A stretch of DNA of 5,278 nt, taken from positions 1 through 5,278 of the forward strand of contig DCDF01000195.1 in NCBI GenBank assembly GCA_002316295.1, written 5' to 3'. The notes under the pieces were generated by a model, which ran no database searches, was not told the origin of the DNA, and saw only the letters and a program-made list of their open reading frames with translations. The stretch comes from Syntrophaceae bacterium UBA1062. Lineage in GTDB: Bacteria; Desulfobacterota; Desulfomonilia; UBA1062. Shown here one piece after another: positions 1 through 5,278 of this stretch (position 1 is the stretch's first letter; the number at the start of each line of letters is the position of its first letter). The translations under genes were made by a program, and so were the position numbers.

Positions 1-96
1 GAGGAAGAGATGTATTCCCTGGGCATGCGCCTGAGCTCGTGGTGGATCCCCACCAGGGCACTGCGCACCATCCGTAAGCTCGTGAAAAGGCGGTAG
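1..96 (+). CDS. C-terminal end of an unidentified protein (5' truncated)
   Basis: Reading from base 1, this frame stays open for 31 codons and ends at TAG (94-96). About 26 of the 31 codons end in G or C, much higher than in the competing frame that starts at base 3 and stops at 77, so this is probably the real frame. The visible tail is acidic at first (EEEMY), then carries an SSWWIP segment, and ends strongly basic (RTIRKLVKRR). No domain can be assigned from so short a piece. The pattern of an aromatic/proline step followed by a basic amphipathic helix reminds me of the C-termini of some B12-binding radical SAM proteins, but that is only an impression. No clear terminator follows, so read-through into the DUF1015 gene is possible. 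Confidence 0.55.
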   Translation, partial: EEEMYSLGMRLSSWWIPTRALRTIRKLVKRR

Positions 97-133
97 AGGA
101 GATTTCAGAGGAAACACCGCAGACAGGTTACAG

Positions 134-162
134 TTGAATTTTTCTTACACTCCATATATACA
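134..162 (+). promoter_or_regulatory. candidate sigma-70-type promoter for the DUF1015 gene
   Basis: TTGAAT (134-139) and TATACA (157-162) are separated by 17 bp, and each matches four of six consensus bases. The stretch is A/T-rich against a G/C-rich background. Transcription would begin near 169, giving a leader of about 43 nt that contains the ribosome binding site at 201-206. The match is moderate and has not been tested. The gene could also be read from the upstream gene, because I see no terminator between them. Confidence 0.35.
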
Positions 163-200
163 GCACACTCTGTGCATATTTCCATTTGCATCAGCACGAA

Positions 201-206
201 AGGAGA
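201..206 (+). promoter_or_regulatory. ribosome binding site that fixes the DUF1015 start
   Basis: AGGAGA lies six bases before ATG 213. This decides between the ATG and an in-frame TTG at 186 that would add nine residues rich in Arg and His. The TTG has no Shine-Dalgarno sequence before it, and the added residues do not look like the usual family N-terminus, so ATG 213 is preferred. Confidence 0.75.
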
Positions 207-212
207 AGGCGA

Positions 213-1493
213 ATGCCAAGGATACGGCCCTTTAAGGGAGTCCGCTACAATCCTGAGAAGGTAGACCTCGGCAAGGTCATTTGTCCCCCGTACGATGCCG
301 TCAGCGCAACTGAAATGGATGAGATCTATGCACTGTCTCCTTACAATGCCGTGAGGCTGGTTCTCGGCAGGCAGCTGCCCAAAGACACCAAAGAAAACAA
401 TCGATACACCAGGGCGGCCGATTTTCTTCAGACGTGGATGAAGGAAGGGGTGCTCATTCAGGACCGTGAGCCGGCCGTCTACTACCATGAGCACACCTAT
501 GCACTGGGTGATCATACCCATACGAGAAAAGGCATCATCGCTTCGGTGCGCATGGATGAAGGCGATAAAAAAAGCTTCCGGTCCTATGAGTACACGAACA
601 AGGCTCCCAAGCTCGACCGTCTTCGGCTCATGAACGAAGTCCACATGAACATGAGCTCGGTCTTCGGGATCTACTCCGATACGAAGAAAACCGTCGATAC
701 CAAGATAAGGCCCGCACTGGGGGCCCCGTTCCTCGAGTTCGACTCCCAAAGGGAGACACACCGGATCTGGATTATTCATGATCTGGAGATCATCGATCAG
801 TTATCCCGGCTCATGCAGAACAAGAAGGTGCTCATCGCGGACGGGCAGCACCGCTACGAGACGGCCCGGATGTACCGCGACCGTATGCGCGCCGCCACCG
901 GAAAAAATGACGGCAACCAGGATTTCGATTATATCCAGATGTACCTCGTGAACAAGGAGGACGGTCTGACCGTCCTGCCCATGCACCGGGTGGTGCCCGA
1001 CAGTATGGGGGTCGGTCTTGTGGATCTGGAGTATCGCATCAAGGAGATCTTCAACATGATCCCCTATGACAACCGCAAGAACTTCCTTTCCACGCTGAAC
1101 AAGGGCGGGCAGGGACATGTGGGCCTCTGCGTCAGGGGCATTCCCAGATACTACCTGCTGGAGCTCTGTGAGGATGCGGATTTCGACCGCTTTCTTCCCT
1201 CATCCGTGCATCCCCGGCTCCGGAATATGGCGGTCACTCTCCTCCATGAAAGCGTGCTGCAGCCGGTCCTCGGGATCAGCCATGCCGATGCTGGCAGCCG
1301 CATCCTGTATACCAGCTCCGCAGACGAGGCCCTGAACCTTGTGACCAAGGAGAAGGCGGATATCGCATTTCTTCTCAACCCTGCCGGTATCGAGGATATC
1401 ATGGCAGTCGCGGAGGCGGGCGCTCGACTGCCCCAGAACTCGATATCGTTTTACCCCAAGGTTCCGTCCGGCCTCGTGTTTCATCCGCTGTAG
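213..1493 (+). CDS. DUF1015 family protein (ParB-like fold suspected), function unknown
   Basis: A complete 426-residue protein, full length for the DUF1015 family (PF06245). It opens with the family signature RIRPFKGVRYNPEKV (3-17) and CPPYDAVS (24-31). It then carries a YEYT..APKLDRLRLM segment (125-140), ADGQHRYETA (209-218), and the C-terminal PQNSISFYPK..SGLVFHPL (407-426). No signal peptide or membrane segment is visible, so it should be cytoplasmic. From family knowledge, the DG-x-HR motif resembles the nucleotide-binding motif of ParB-like folds, which include the free serine kinases SerK and SbnI. DUF1015 genes are also often found near serine biosynthesis genes. No such gene is visible here, so a kinase role is speculation. 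Compared with the usual family motifs as I remember them (HExT, DGHHRYET, MPQKST), three positions look changed. The gene has its own ribosome binding site and a possible promoter, and is separated by 79 bp from the efflux operon, to which it is probably unrelated. Family assignment is firm; activity is not known. Confidence 0.9.
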   Translation: MPRIRPFKGVRYNPEKVDLGKVICPPYDAVSATEMDEIYALSPYNAVRLVLGRQLPKDTKENNRYTRAADFLQTWMKEGVLIQDREPAVYYHEHTYALGDHTHTRKGIIASVRMDEGDKKSFRSYEYTNKAPKLDRLRLMNEVHMNMSSVFGIYSDTKKTVDTKIRPALGAPFLEFDSQRETHRIWIIHDLEIIDQLSRLMQNKKVLIADGQHRYETARMYRDRMRAATGKNDGNQDFDYIQMYLVNKEDGLTVLPMHRVVPDSMGVGLVDLEYRIKEIFNMIPYDNRKNFLSTLNKGGQGHVGLCVRGIPRYYLLELCEDADFDRFLPSSVHPRLRNMAVTLLHESVLQPVLGISHADAGSRILYTSSADEALNLVTKEKADIAFLLNPAGIEDIMAVAEAGARLPQNSISFYPKVPSGLVFHPL

Positions 1494-1497
1494 CCGT

Positions 1498-1522
1498 CGG
1501 GAGGCATAGCTTTTCTCTCCCG
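1498..1522 (+). terminator. weak hairpin after the DUF1015 gene, possible terminator
   Basis: CGGGAG (1498-1503) pairs perfectly with CTCCCG (1517-1522), and a G-T pair at 1504/1516 can extend the stem to seven, leaving an 11-nt loop. It begins five bases after the DUF1015 stop codon, where a terminator is expected. No run of T follows the stem; the next bases are CCTGGGAATATTG. It is therefore not a typical intrinsic terminator, and may be Rho-assisted, an mRNA-stabilising end, or chance. Confidence 0.3.
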
Positions 1523-1536
1523 CCTGGGAATATTGC

Positions 1537-1564
1537 TTGACTTTTTATGAATGAATATTCTAAT
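1537..1564 (+). promoter_or_regulatory. sigma-70-type promoter of the tetR-efflux operon
   Basis: TTGACT (1537-1542) and TCTAAT (1559-1564) are each five of six to consensus with a 16-bp spacer, in a strongly A/T-rich stretch. This is the best promoter-like sequence I found in the window. Initiation is expected about seven bases after the -10 box, near 1571, which almost coincides with the ATG at 1573. If so, the repressor message would have essentially no leader. Confidence 0.6.
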
Positions 1565-1574
1565 TTCGAATCAT
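1547..1574 (+). promoter_or_regulatory. candidate TetR operator: imperfect dyad over the -10 box
   Basis: The arms 1547-1559 (ATGAATGAATATT) and 1562-1574 match in 9 of 13 positions when one is reverse-complemented, with the centre between 1560 and 1561. Inside it lies a perfect 8-bp palindrome, GAATATTC (1553-1560), and the direct repeat ATGAATGAAT. TetR-family dimers usually bind dyads of this size, and a site covering the -10 box and start point would block transcription. Which symmetry axis is used cannot be decided from sequence alone. Confidence 0.45.
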
Positions 1575-2211
1575 GGTTCAAAATATGAACGGCAATTCGG
1601 TTTCATTGTCAGCGGGCAGGAAAGAACGTGAGCTGGCCCAGCGAAGGGAGGCCATCCTGGATGCAGCACAGGAGGTTTTCGAGTCCGTGGGATATGCAAG
1701 CGCATCCATGGCCCAGATCGCTGCAAAGGCCGAGTTCGGCGTGGGCACCATCTACCAGTTTTTCCAGGGGAAGCATGAGCTTTTCAGCGAAGTGATCGCC
1801 AGGAGCATCGAACGCTATGTGAGCAGCATAAACCATATCGTGTCCGAAAAACGGCCTTGGAAAGAGCAGCTGGAGGCATACATACGCTATAACCTCACAT
1901 GGATCGAGCAGCACCCCGAGTTTCACCGGCTCATCTATGAAATCTTCTACTCCCAGATCCCCGGTATGGCGTCCAGAATTCTCGATCAGTTCCGGAAGAT
2001 CCGCCAGGAAAACATCCGGTTCATCAAGGAGATCTTCCACCGGGCCAATGAAGAAGACCCGCGATACGACCCGGACCTCATGTCGCTGATGATACCCGGA
2101 ATGCTGCACTCCATCGGCGACAACTGGTTTCTGGGGCTGCTCAACAAAAAGCCCACCGCTTACATTTCCAGAACCTTACAGCTTATTTTAGGGGAGGATT
2201 ATCGTGATTAG
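1573..2211 (+). CDS. TetR/AcrR-family transcriptional repressor
   Basis: A 212-residue cytoplasmic DNA-binding protein of typical TetR-family length. The N-terminal domain (about 22-80) has the family pattern: ILDAAQEVFESVGY (helix 1), then SMAQIAAKAEFGVGTIYQFF (helix-turn-helix, 45-64) and GKHELF. The rest is helical and has no close match to a ligand class I recognise; it should form the dimer and inducer pocket. A 12-15 residue polar extension precedes the DNA-binding domain. The start is uncertain. ATG 1573 has no Shine-Dalgarno sequence and sits beside the predicted transcription start; the in-frame ATG at 1585 also lacks one. The gene is the first of the efflux operon, and its end overlaps the TolC-type gene. 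It most likely represses itself and the pump genes through the dyad at 1547-1574, with release by a pump substrate or similar compound. That circuit is inferred from gene order and family habit. Confidence 0.93.
   Translation: MVQNMNGNSVSLSAGRKERELAQRREAILDAAQEVFESVGYASASMAQIAAKAEFGVGTIYQFFQGKHELFSEVIARSIERYVSSINHIVSEKRPWKEQLEAYIRYNLTWIEQHPEFHRLIYEIFYSQIPGMASRILDQFRKIRQENIRFIKEIFHRANEEDPRYDPDLMSLMIPGMLHSIGDNWFLGLLNKKPTAYISRTLQLILGEDYRD
2191..2197 (+). promoter_or_regulatory. ribosome binding site selecting GTG 2204 for the TolC-type gene
   Basis: GGGGAGG lies inside the last codons of tetR, six bases before GTG 2204. A second perfect AGGAGG (2210-2215) directly abuts an in-frame ATG at 2216, with no spacer, so it is badly placed to start translation there. 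The GTG start also supplies the basic IRR n-region expected of a signal peptide. Confidence 0.7.
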
Positions 2212-3487
2212 GAGGATGATCGTTACTGTAGCCGGCATCTTGTTTCTGGGATGGTCCGGCAGCTACGCCCAGGATCCCATGAGTCTGGAAGACTCCATCG
2301 CCGCGGCCCTGAACAACAACCCGCTCATCAAAGCTCAGGATGAACAGGTGTACGAGAGCCTCATGGAAAAGCGATCGAGCTTTTCGGACATGCTTTTCTC
2401 CGTCGACCTCAACTACTCCTATGCGCGCTTCGACGAGGAGCCGACCATCACTATCCCCCCCAACGAGTTCGTGGTCGGCACAAAAGACAACTACGCGTTC
2501 TCTGTGGAGGTGGTTCAGCCGCTCTTCGCCGGAGGCGCTCTGTTCAACGCATACCGGATCGCCGCCAACAACTTCGAGGTGGCGGGGCTGGACAGGCAGC
2601 AGGAGATCCGTGACCTGAAGCTCCGGGTGATCGAGACCTATTACAGAATCATCGAGGCCCGCGAGATCCTGGAGGTTGCCCGGAGCTCCGCCTCCTCCAT
2701 CAAGGCCCATCAGGATGTGGCCAACGCATTTTACAACCAGGGCATGATTCCGAAAAACGACCTGCTGGAGGCGCAGGTCCGGTATGCCGAGAGCCTTCAG
2801 AACGTCATCAGCGCGGAGAATGCGGTGAGGCTGCTGGAGGCGCAGCTGAATACTCTCCTGGGAAGGAGCATTTCGTCGGCGGTGAACATCGAAGAGCAAA
2901 TACCCATGCCCGAGATGGAGGCCTCCTTGGAGGAGCTGTATGAAACGGCCCTTGAACACAGGCAGGAGATCAGGATCACCAGGCTCCAGATAGACAATGC
3001 CGGCAAGGGGGTTTGGATCGCCCGTTCCGGATATCTCCCGAATATCGCCGCCACCTATGAATACGAGAAGCTCGGCGAGGACCCGGACGTGGACGAAGAC
3101 AAGGCCTGGACCGTGGGCGTCGGGCTCAGGTGGAGGATCTTCCAGGGCGGCTCGAGCTACTTCGATGTCTCAAGGGCAAAGGCCGCGCGAAACAGGCTTG
3201 GCTATCTCATGCAGGCGCTGAAGGACCAAGTTCTCCTGGAGGTAAAGAACTCGTTCCTTTCCGCCCAGGAGGCGAAGGCCCGGACCGAGGTGGCCGCCAA
3301 GGCCATCGATCAGGCGCGGGAAAACCTGAGGATACAGAAGGACCGGTACAATCTGCAGGTGGCCACGACCACCAACGTCCTGGACGCCGAGGCGCTTCTC
3401 GATCAGGCAAGAAGAAACCTCATATCGGCCCGGGCGGACTACGCCACATCCATGGCCTCGCTGCGCTCCGCTATGGGGACCCTTTAG
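2204..3487 (+). CDS. TolC-family outer-membrane efflux protein
   Basis: A 427-residue outer-membrane channel protein, the exit duct of a tripartite pump. Residues 1-22 form a signal peptide: basic IRR, a hydrophobic core from 5 to 17, and likely cleavage at SYA|QD. Two outer-membrane efflux protein repeats (PF02321) follow, at about 28-220 and 240-425. The internal duplication is easy to see. A beta-strand motif occurs as VQPLFAGG (104-111) and again as WRIFQGG (310-316). Each repeat ends in a long helix after a YN turn (177-220 and 382-425), finishing LNTLLG and LRSAMG. As a trimer it should form a beta-barrel with a periplasmic alpha-helical tunnel. The gene overlaps tetR by 8 nt, so the two are probably translationally coupled. 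GTG 2204 is chosen for its ribosome binding site; ATG 2216 is the alternative and would shorten the n-region by four residues. No lipobox cysteine is present, so it is not an OprM-type lipoprotein. Confidence 0.93.
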   Translation: MIRRMIVTVAGILFLGWSGSYAQDPMSLEDSIAAALNNNPLIKAQDEQVYESLMEKRSSFSDMLFSVDLNYSYARFDEEPTITIPPNEFVVGTKDNYAFSVEVVQPLFAGGALFNAYRIAANNFEVAGLDRQQEIRDLKLRVIETYYRIIEAREILEVARSSASSIKAHQDVANAFYNQGMIPKNDLLEAQVRYAESLQNVISAENAVRLLEAQLNTLLGRSISSAVNIEEQIPMPEMEASLEELYETALEHRQEIRITRLQIDNAGKGVWIARSGYLPNIAATYEYEKLGEDPDVDEDKAWTVGVGLRWRIFQGGSSYFDVSRAKAARNRLGYLMQALKDQVLLEVKNSFLSAQEAKARTEVAAKAIDQARENLRIQKDRYNLQVATTTNVLDAEALLDQARRNLISARADYATSMASLRSAMGTL

Positions 3488-3490
3488 GAA
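3486..3490 (+). promoter_or_regulatory. weak ribosome binding site for the adaptor gene
   Basis: AGGAA overlaps the TolC-type stop codon and lies 10 bases before GTG 3501. Both the site and the GTG start are suboptimal, so translation may depend partly on ribosomes finishing the preceding gene 13 nt upstream. Confidence 0.45.
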
Positions 3491-3500
3491 TATTGAGACG

Positions 3501-4622
3501 GTGAGGAAACACTGCATATCATCCATCCTCTGTGCCGCGCTGATCCTCACCGTTGCGGGCGTCTCCTCGTGCGGAAAGGGGGAGAGTGCCTCTCCGGCTC
3601 AGGAAGAACAGGTCCATGCTCTTGCGCCCGAGGTGCTCGTGGCCCGGGTGCTCAGGCAACCGATACATAAGACGTATACCGCCGTGGGGAGTGTGTCCCC
3701 CTGGGAAGTGTCCAGAATCAGCCCCAAGGTGTCGGGCAGGATCAAGAGTATTCCGGTGGATGAAGGCGATCGCGTCGAAAAGGGAGGGATGCTCATGCTC
3801 ATCGATCCCTTTGATTATGAGCGCGCACTGGAGCATGCCCAGTCCCAGCTGAGCCAGGCAAAGGCTTCGCTCGAGCGGGCCCGGCGCGATCTGGCCAGAA
3901 TGGAGGGCCTCTATCGGGCGACAGCCGTGACCGAGCAGAACTATCAGGATGCCGTAACCGCCCGCGACCTCGCTCTCTTCCAGTACGACCAGGCGGCTAC
4001 GGCCCGGAATATTGCGGCGAAGAACCTGGAAGAATGCCGTCTCGAAGCGCCTTTTTCCGGAATCGTGACAGAGGTGTCCGTCAACGAGGGAGAGCTCACG
4101 GGCCCCCAGCAGCTTGCATTCGTCATGATGGACATGAGCACGGTCAAGGTTGAAGTGGATCTCCCGGAAGAGATCTACACCTCGATACACGAGGGAAATA
4201 CGAGCACCGTCACCGTCGATGCGATGGCAGGCCGGTCTTTCGAGGGGACCATCACAAAGATCTATCCCACCATAGACCCTGCGAGCAGAACCTTCAGGGT
4301 CACGATCCGTCTTGAGAACCCCGGATTGAAGCTGAGATCAGGCATGACCGCCCGGGCGCAGGTCGTCCAGCTGGTCCGCCGGGATGCTCTGGCGGTGCCC
4401 GGAGAGGCGCTCATCAGGGGCGAGGACGGCTATTTCGTCTATACGGTCAACGACGACATTGTGCACAGGAACCCCGTTTCTCTTGGCATTCCGGGCAACG
4501 CCCTCTATGAGGTCCTCGACGGCGTTTCCGAAGGAGACAGGGTGGTTATCCGGGGTCTCGCCGGCCTCAGGCCGGGCGCCAGGGTCAGAATCGCCGAAGG
4601 GGAAGCGTCCCCGGAGAAGTAG
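3501..4622 (+). CDS. RND efflux membrane-fusion (periplasmic adaptor) protein, lipoprotein
   Basis: A 373-residue HlyD/AcrA-type adaptor that joins the inner-membrane pump to the outer-membrane channel. Residues 1-23 are a lipoprotein signal peptide with lipobox VSSC; Cys24 should be lipidated. The domains follow the family order. The two lipoyl half-motifs are at about 72-104 (ISPKVSGRI..VDEGDRVEKG) and 178-213 (LEAPFSGIV..VNEGE). Between them is an alpha-helical hairpin at 105-178 with about 35 residues per arm. A beta-barrel covers about 216-290, including the SRTFRVTIRLENP stretch and LRSGMTARA. A membrane-proximal domain covers 294-368, beginning ALAVPGEAL. The hairpin tip has R133, L137 and T144 in the spacing of the conserved R-L-S motif of AcrA/MacA tips that docks TolC, with Thr for Ser. 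The residue after Cys24 is Gly rather than Asp. By the E. coli sorting rule this predicts the outer membrane, whereas AcrA itself stays in the inner membrane; the rule may not hold in this organism. It sits third in the operon, 13 nt after the channel gene. Confidence 0.94.
   Translation: MRKHCISSILCAALILTVAGVSSCGKGESASPAQEEQVHALAPEVLVARVLRQPIHKTYTAVGSVSPWEVSRISPKVSGRIKSIPVDEGDRVEKGGMLMLIDPFDYERALEHAQSQLSQAKASLERARRDLARMEGLYRATAVTEQNYQDAVTARDLALFQYDQAATARNIAAKNLEECRLEAPFSGIVTEVSVNEGELTGPQQLAFVMMDMSTVKVEVDLPEEIYTSIHEGNTSTVTVDAMAGRSFEGTITKIYPTIDPASRTFRVTIRLENPGLKLRSGMTARAQVVQLVRRDALAVPGEALIRGEDGYFVYTVNDDIVHRNPVSLGIPGNALYEVLDGVSEGDRVVIRGLAGLRPGARVRIAEGEASPEK
4613..4616 (+). promoter_or_regulatory. 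ribosome binding site of the RND pump gene
   Basis: GGAG lies within the last codons of the adaptor gene, nine bases before ATG 4626. With only three bases between the adaptor stop and this ATG, the two genes are almost certainly co-translated. Confidence 0.6.
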
Positions 4623-4625
4623 CAC

Positions 4626-5278
4626 ATGAATCTTCCCGAATTTTCCGTCAGGCGCCGGATCGCCATCACCATGCTCATCCTCATCATCACGCTCTTCGGC
4701 CTGGTTTCGTATTCCGGACTCGGCCTCGATCTTCTGCCTGATCTCGAGTTTCCTTTCGTTTCGGTGGTAACCACCTATGAAGGCGTCGGCTCGGAAGAGA
4801 TCGAGACACTGATCACCAAGCCCATCGAAGAGGCGGTGAGCACGGTGGAGGGCATCAAGGAGGTGTCCTCGGTGACTGTGGAAGGGATCTCGAGCGTCTA
4901 CTGTGAGTTCCAGTGGGGCACGAACCTCGACTTCGCGGCACAAGACGTGCGGGAGAAGATCAGCTGGATCGAGGACTTCCTGCCCGAAGACGCGGACAAC
5001 CCCATGGTGCTCAAATTCGACGTATCCGACATGCCGATCCTGGAGTACGGCGTCATCGGCATGGAAAACACCAGGCGCCTGCGCGAATACATCGACGATG
5101 TCATCAAGCCCAGACTCGAACGCCTGGAGGGAATAGCCTCGGTTTTCATCTTCGGCGGTAAAGAGCGGGAGATCCAGATCCTGGTCGACCCTCAAAAGCT
5201 CAAGAACACCGGAACCTCTCTCGACCAGGTGATCGCAGGCATCAAGGCCGGGAACTTGAATCTCTCGGGCGGCCATGT
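4626..5278 (+). CDS. RND-family inner-membrane efflux pump, N-terminal part (3' truncated)
   Basis: The first 217 codons of a pump that should run to roughly 1000 residues or more; the frame is open to the window end. The start is ATG 4626, with GGAG nine bases upstream. A basic N-terminus (FSVRRRI) leads into transmembrane helix 1 (about 12-30), followed by the family signature GLGLDLLPDLEFPFVSV (31-47). The periplasmic porter region then begins: ITKPIEEAVSTVEGIKEVSS (63-82), EFQWGTNLDFAAQDVREKI (94-112), LEGIASVFIFGGKEREI (167-183) and VDPQKL (187-192). The window ends near NLNLSGG. These blocks match hydrophobe/amphiphile (AcrB-like, HAE) pumps better than CzcA/CusA metal pumps. The energy source is the proton gradient, and the protein should work as a trimer. 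The proton-relay aspartates and the remaining membrane helices lie beyond the window, so neither intactness nor substrate can be judged. It is the fourth gene of the operon and starts three bases after the adaptor stop. Confidence 0.95.
   Translation, partial: MNLPEFSVRRRIAITMLILIITLFGLVSYSGLGLDLLPDLEFPFVSVVTTYEGVGSEEIETLITKPIEEAVSTVEGIKEVSSVTVEGISSVYCEFQWGTNLDFAAQDVREKISWIEDFLPEDADNPMVLKFDVSDMPILEYGVIGMENTRRLREYIDDVIKPRLERLEGIASVFIFGGKEREIQILVDPQKLKNTGTSLDQVIAGIKAGNLNLSGGH

Noticed and set aside
3..77. An alternative reading frame for the 5' fragment, stopping at 77
   Set aside because: Only about 14 of 24 codons end in G or C, against about 26 of 31 in the frame ending at 96, which fits the rest of the window better.
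186..212. TTG 186 as the start of the DUF1015 gene
   Set aside because: No Shine-Dalgarno sequence precedes it, while AGGAGA lies six bases before ATG 213. The nine extra residues are unlike family N-termini.
105..779. A 224-codon minus-strand open frame opposite the DUF1015 gene
   Set aside because: The opposite strand carries a clear full-length family protein. No ribosome binding site or recognisable motif supports the antisense frame.
2183..2959. A 258-codon minus-strand open frame opposite the TolC-type gene
   Set aside because: It mirrors the first half of the channel gene, shows no signal peptide or domain, and would run through the tetR/channel junction.
4338..5276. A 312-codon open frame on the minus strand across the end of the adaptor and the start of the pump gene
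   Set aside because: It lies opposite two confidently identified genes. Its translation is rich in Asp, His and Arg without domain features, as expected from the complement of G/C-rich coding sequence.
4626..5278. Assignment of the pump to heavy-metal (CzcA/CusA) RND proteins
   Set aside because: The N-terminal signature DLLPDLEFPFVSV and the blocks that follow match AcrB-like hydrophobe/amphiphile pumps better. The metal-relay residues lie outside the window, so this is a preference rather than proof.
1..5278. A novel defence, mobile or retro-element type system
   Set aside because: I saw no transposase, integrase, reverse transcriptase, toxin-antitoxin pair, CRISPR-like array, terminal inverted repeats or compositional break. 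Known efflux and housekeeping-type genes account for nearly all bases.

Overview
The window reads as an ordinary, densely coded stretch of a Gram-negative bacterial chromosome. All recognisable genes lie on the + strand. Coding sequence favours G/C in third positions, and the two main gene gaps (97-212 and 1494-1572) are richer in A/T. An outer-membrane TolC-type channel with a signal peptide and a periplasmic adaptor require a double membrane. The combination of a DUF1015 protein with a TetR-led RND operon, plus the codon style, suggests a Desulfobacterota (deltaproteobacterial) anaerobe. That placement is an inference and cannot be proven from this window.

Layout. Positions 1-96 hold the last 31 codons of an unidentified gene. 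A 116-bp gap with a candidate promoter leads to a complete DUF1015-family gene (213-1493, 426 aa), a conserved protein of unproven function. A 79-bp A/T-rich gap (1494-1572) holds a hairpin, a good sigma-70-like promoter and a dyad that could be an operator. From 1573 a tightly packed operon follows: a TetR-family repressor (1573-2211), a TolC-type outer-membrane efflux protein (2204-3487, overlapping the repressor by 8 nt), a membrane-fusion adaptor lipoprotein (3501-4622, 13-nt gap) and the first 217 codons of an RND inner-membrane pump (from 4626, 3-nt gap), cut by the window end.

How the genes work together. The last three genes encode the three layers of one proton-driven efflux machine: inner-membrane pump, periplasmic adaptor and outer-membrane duct. 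The repressor is the first gene of the same transcript, and the candidate operator overlaps its own promoter. The simplest model is an autoregulated circuit: the repressor binds the promoter, a ligand releases it, and repressor and pump are induced together. The pump substrate cannot be read from the sequence.

I found no RNA genes, mobile elements, CRISPR arrays, frameshifts or broken genes. I do not see a clearly new system. The points most worth a second look are the apparently leaderless repressor transcript with its overlapping dyad, the choice of start for the TolC gene, and the altered signature motifs in the DUF1015 protein.
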